A stretch of DNA of 14,072 nucleotides from Deltaproteobacteria bacterium (GTDB lineage Bacteria; Myxococcota_A; Polyangia; Polyangiales; Ga0077539): NCBI GenBank assembly GCA_947494865.1, contig CANMAT010000021.1:1-14072 (forward strand), given 5' to 3'. The position numbers were made by a program, and so were the translations under genes. Below are positions 11,678 through 14,072 of this stretch, one piece after another (position 1 is the stretch's first letter; every line of letters begins with the position of its first letter). The notes beneath the pieces were generated by a model. The model had not been told where the DNA came from. It saw nothing but the letters and a program-made list of their open reading frames with translations, and made no database searches.

Positions 11678-14072
11678 TCAGAGCACCGCGGCGACCTCCT
11701 CGAGTTCGTACGCCTCGAGCATGTCACCGGGCTTCATGTCCGGAGAGTTGTCGAGACCGATACCGCACTCGAAGCCCTGCGTGACTTCCTTCACATCATC
11801 CTTGATGCGGCGCAGCGTACCGATCTTGCCTTCCCACTTCACCGCGCCGTCGCGAATGAGACGCACCAGGGCGCCGCGCTTGATCGCGCCGTCGACCACC
11901 ATGCAGCCGGCGATGATGCCCACCTTGGTGATGTTGAACACCTGGCGGATCTCGGCCTTGCCCTGCGGCTTCTCGATGAGGGTCGGCTTGAGCTGGCCCA
12001 CCATGAAGAGCTTGATGTCGTCTACGGCCTCGTAGATCACGTTGTAGAAGCGCATGATGATCTTCTGATCTTCAGCGACCGCCGCGGCCTTGCCGGCCGG
12101 GCGAACGTTGAAGCCGATGATCACCGCGTGCGACGGCACCGCGAGCTGAACGTCGGTCTCGGTGATGGCGCCCACGGCGGCGTGGAGCACCGACACCTTG
12201 ACCTTGTCCGTGCTGAGCTCGGTGAGGGCCTTCTTCAAGCCCTCGACCGCGCCCTGCGCGTCGGCCTTGATCACCACGTTCACGTTGATCGTGGCGTTCT
12301 GCGAGAGGTACGTCGCCACGTCGAACTTCGGCCCGTGGTCGATGGGCGCCTTCTTCGAAGCCGCCTTGATCTGCTCCGCGGCCTCCTGCGCCTTGCGGGC
12401 GTCGGCGCACACGTAGATCTTGTCGCCCGCCGTCGGGGGCTCGTTGAGGCCGAGGATCTCGATGGGCGTGCTCGGGCCCGCCTTGTCGATCGCCTTGCCC
12501 CGGTCGTCGAACATCGCGCGAATGCGGCCGTAGGCCGTCCCCGCCAGCACGATGTCGCCGTTGCGAATGATGCCCTCTTGCACCAGCACGCGGGCCACGG
12601 CGCCGCGGCCCTTGTCGAGCTTCGACTCGAACACCGTGCCCACGCCGGCCTTCTTGGCGTTCGCCTTGAGGTCGAGGAGCTCGGTCTGCAGCGCGAGGTC
12701 TTCGAGCAGCTCGGTGATGCCCGTGCGGTTCTTCGCGCTCACGCGCCGCACGAGCACCGTGCCGCCAAACTCCTCCGGGATCACATCGTACTGGAGCAGC
12801 TGCTGCAGCACCTTGTCGGGGTTGGCGTCGGGCTTGTCGATCTTGTTGAGGGCAACCACGATCGGCACCTTGGCGGCCTTCGCGTGGTTGATCGCCTCGA
12901 CCGTCGTGGGCATCACGCCGTCGTCGGCGGCGACGACGAGCACGGCCACGTCGGTGGTCTTCGCGCCGCGCATACGAAGCGCGGTGAAGGCCTCGTGGCC
13001 GGGGGTGTCGAAGAACACCACGGGACCGCGCGGGGTGATCACCTTGTAGGCGCGCACCTCCTGGGTGATGCCGCCGGCCTCGCCCTCAGCCACGCGCATG
13101 CCGAGCACCGCGTCGAGGAGGGTGGTCTTGCCGTGGTCGACGTGACCCATCACCGTCACCACCGGCGGGCGGGGCGAGAGGTCTTGGATCGTGTCGGGGG
13201 CCAGCGCCTTCTTGATGATCGCGTCGGTGTCGAGCGCGACGTCTTCGACGGTGAACCCGAACTCGCTCGCGAGCAGCGTGGCGGTGTCAGCGTCGAGCGT
13301 CGAGTTGATGTTCTTCCCCACGCCGCCGAGCTGGAGGAGCTTCATCAGCACCTCGGTGGCCTTGAGGTTCATCCGGCGCGCGAGCTCTTGCAGCGAGATC
13401 TGCTGCTCGATCTTGATCACCGGCTTGCGCTTCGGATCCTGCGTCGACGGACCCGACGAGGGCGAGCTCAGCCGCATGGTGAGCATCCCGGGGCGCGACG
13501 GGCCGCGGAAGTTCTGCGACGTGCCACCCTGGCCCGGACGAACGCCCGGACCGGGCCGACGCCCCGCCATCTGCGGCGCCGGGAACACCGTGGTCACCCG
13601 CGACGGCGGCCTGCGGCCGTCGGTGCCGATCGCCGCCGGACGCGACGTGTTGGGCGCCGCCATGGTCGTGCGCGGGCCCGACGACTGCTCGGTCACCACG
13701 TGCTTCACGGTGCGGGTAATGGGGTCCCACACCTCGATGCCGCGCTTGGCCACCGCGGGCCCCGGAGGGGGCTGCGACGGACGCGGAGGCTGCGCTGCGA
13801 GCGCCGCCACCTCGGGCTGCGCATGCGCCGGCGCAGGCGGGTTCTGCCGGGGTTCAGGCACGCGCGTATCCTCGACCTTGGGCGCGGGCTTGGACACCGC
13901 GGGTTCAGGGGCCTTCTCGATCTTGGGTTCGGGCGCCTTCTCGGGCGCCTTCACCGCGACGGGCTCCGGGGTCTTCTCGACCGCGGGCTCCGGAGTCTTC
14001 TCGGGAGCCTTCTCGACCTTGGGCTCGGGCGCCTTCTCGGGAGCCTTCACCGCGACGGGCTCCGGCGCCTTC
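11678..14072 (-). CDS. infB: Translation initiation factor IF2, 5' end outside window
   Basis: 797 residues are visible; the frame is open through the right edge, so the start is missing. IF2 is the GTPase that places initiator fMet-tRNA on the 30S subunit and promotes 50S joining. The visible N-terminal part is a Lys/Ala/Pro/Glu repeat region (13855-14072), then a Pro/Arg/Gly-rich linker, then an IF2_N domain (ISLQELARRMNLKATEVLMKLL). The GTPase domain has G1 GHVDHGKT (13124-13147), switch region GGITQEV, G3 DTPGH (12995-13009), G4 NKID (12836-12847) and SAK. Domains II, III and the fMet-tRNA-binding C-terminus follow, ending MKPGDMLEAYELEEVAAVL. No motif is broken. Large IF2 forms with such extensions are known from Myxococcus. 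It heads the visible infB, unknown gene, DUF503, rbfA series; nusA would be expected upstream, outside the window. Confidence 0.98.
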   Translation of the reverse strand, partial: KAPEPVAVKAPEKAPEPKVEKAPEKTPEPAVEKTPEPVAVKAPEKAPEPKIEKAPEPAVSKPAPKVEDTRVPEPRQNPPAPAHAQPEVAALAAQPPRPSQPPPGPAVAKRGIEVWDPITRTVKHVVTEQSSGPRTTMAAPNTSRPAAIGTDGRRPPSRVTTVFPAPQMAGRRPGPGVRPGQGGTSQNFRGPSRPGMLTMRLSSPSSGPSTQDPKRKPVIKIEQQISLQELARRMNLKATEVLMKLLQLGGVGKNINSTLDADTATLLASEFGFTVEDVALDTDAIIKKALAPDTIQDLSPRPPVVTVMGHVDHGKTTLLDAVLGMRVAEGEAGGITQEVRAYKVITPRGPVVFFDTPGHEAFTALRMRGAKTTDVAVLVVAADDGVMPTTVEAINHAKAAKVPIVVALNKIDKPDANPDKVLQQLLQYDVIPEEFGGTVLVRRVSAKNRTGITELLEDLALQTELLDLKANAKKAGVGTVFESKLDKGRGAVARVLVQEGIIRNGDIVLAGTAYGRIRAMFDDRGKAIDKAGPSTPIEILGLNEPPTAGDKIYVCADARKAQEAAEQIKAASKKAPIDHGPKFDVATYLSQNATINVNVVIKADAQGAVEGLKKALTELSTDKVKVSVLHAAVGAITETDVQLAVPSHAVIIGFNVRPAGKAAAVAEDQKIIMRFYNVIYEAVDDIKLFMVGQLKPTLIEKPQGKAEIRQVFNITKVGIIAGCMVVDGAIKRGALVRLIRDGAVKWEGKIGTLRRIKDDVKEVTQGFECGIGLDNSPDMKPGDMLEAYELEEVAAVL
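13929..14072 (-). repeat. 96-bp period repeats in the IF2 N-terminal extension
   Basis: The stretch from 13929 recurs 96 bp away from 14025 with few changes, encoding a 32-residue unit built of KAPEP, EKAPE and PVAVKAPEK elements. The repeat runs off the window edge, so the copy number is unknown. The period is a multiple of three, so copy changes would keep the infB frame. Confidence 0.65.

Overview
This is a GC-rich, densely coded segment of a bacterial chromosome that looks myxobacterial (Myxococcota, probably Polyangia). The evidence is the very high G+C at third codon positions, several lipoproteins with Cys-rich CGACG/CGGCG repeats, an IgGFc-binding-type surface protein, a transmembrane Hanks-type Ser/Thr kinase, and a long Lys/Ala/Pro/Glu-rich N-terminal extension on translation initiation factor IF2. 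The lineage is an inference from protein style; there is no rRNA in the window.

Left block (1-6229, minus strand): five genes read leftward in what looks like one operon. The order is Ser/Thr kinase, then an exported PEGA-like membrane protein, a lipoprotein with six 8-Cys repeats, an IgGFc-binding-domain lipoprotein, and a Cys-rich Asp-box lipoprotein cut by the left edge. Junctions are GTGA (4 nt overlap), TGATG (1 nt overlap), a 17 nt gap, and ATGA (4 nt overlap). A cytoplasmic-facing kinase is therefore co-produced with four envelope or surface proteins. I know of no described system with this composition; it is the best candidate here for something new.

Middle block (6230-10319, plus strand): a divergent intergenic region (6230-6367) with a 7-bp-arm palindrome separates the kinase operon from three rightward genes: a small lipoprotein with beta-barrel-like character, a leukotriene-A4-hydrolase-type M1 aminopeptidase, and a second lipoprotein with six 8-Cys repeats behind a long Asp/Ala/Pro/Val/Thr-rich linker. 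The repeat spacing matches that of the lipoprotein in the left operon, so the two are probably paralogues or share a domain source.

Right block (10328-14072, minus strand): the translation/ribosome maturation cluster infB (5' end outside the window), an unrecognised 158-aa gene, a DUF503 (YlxP-like) gene and rbfA. This is the widespread infB-ylxP-rbfA order with one extra gene inserted. rbfA and the plus-strand lipoprotein gene converge with only 8 bp between stop codons.

No tRNA, rRNA, CRISPR array, insertion sequence or phage gene was seen. Most other long open frames are antisense or out-of-frame shadows caused by the base composition.
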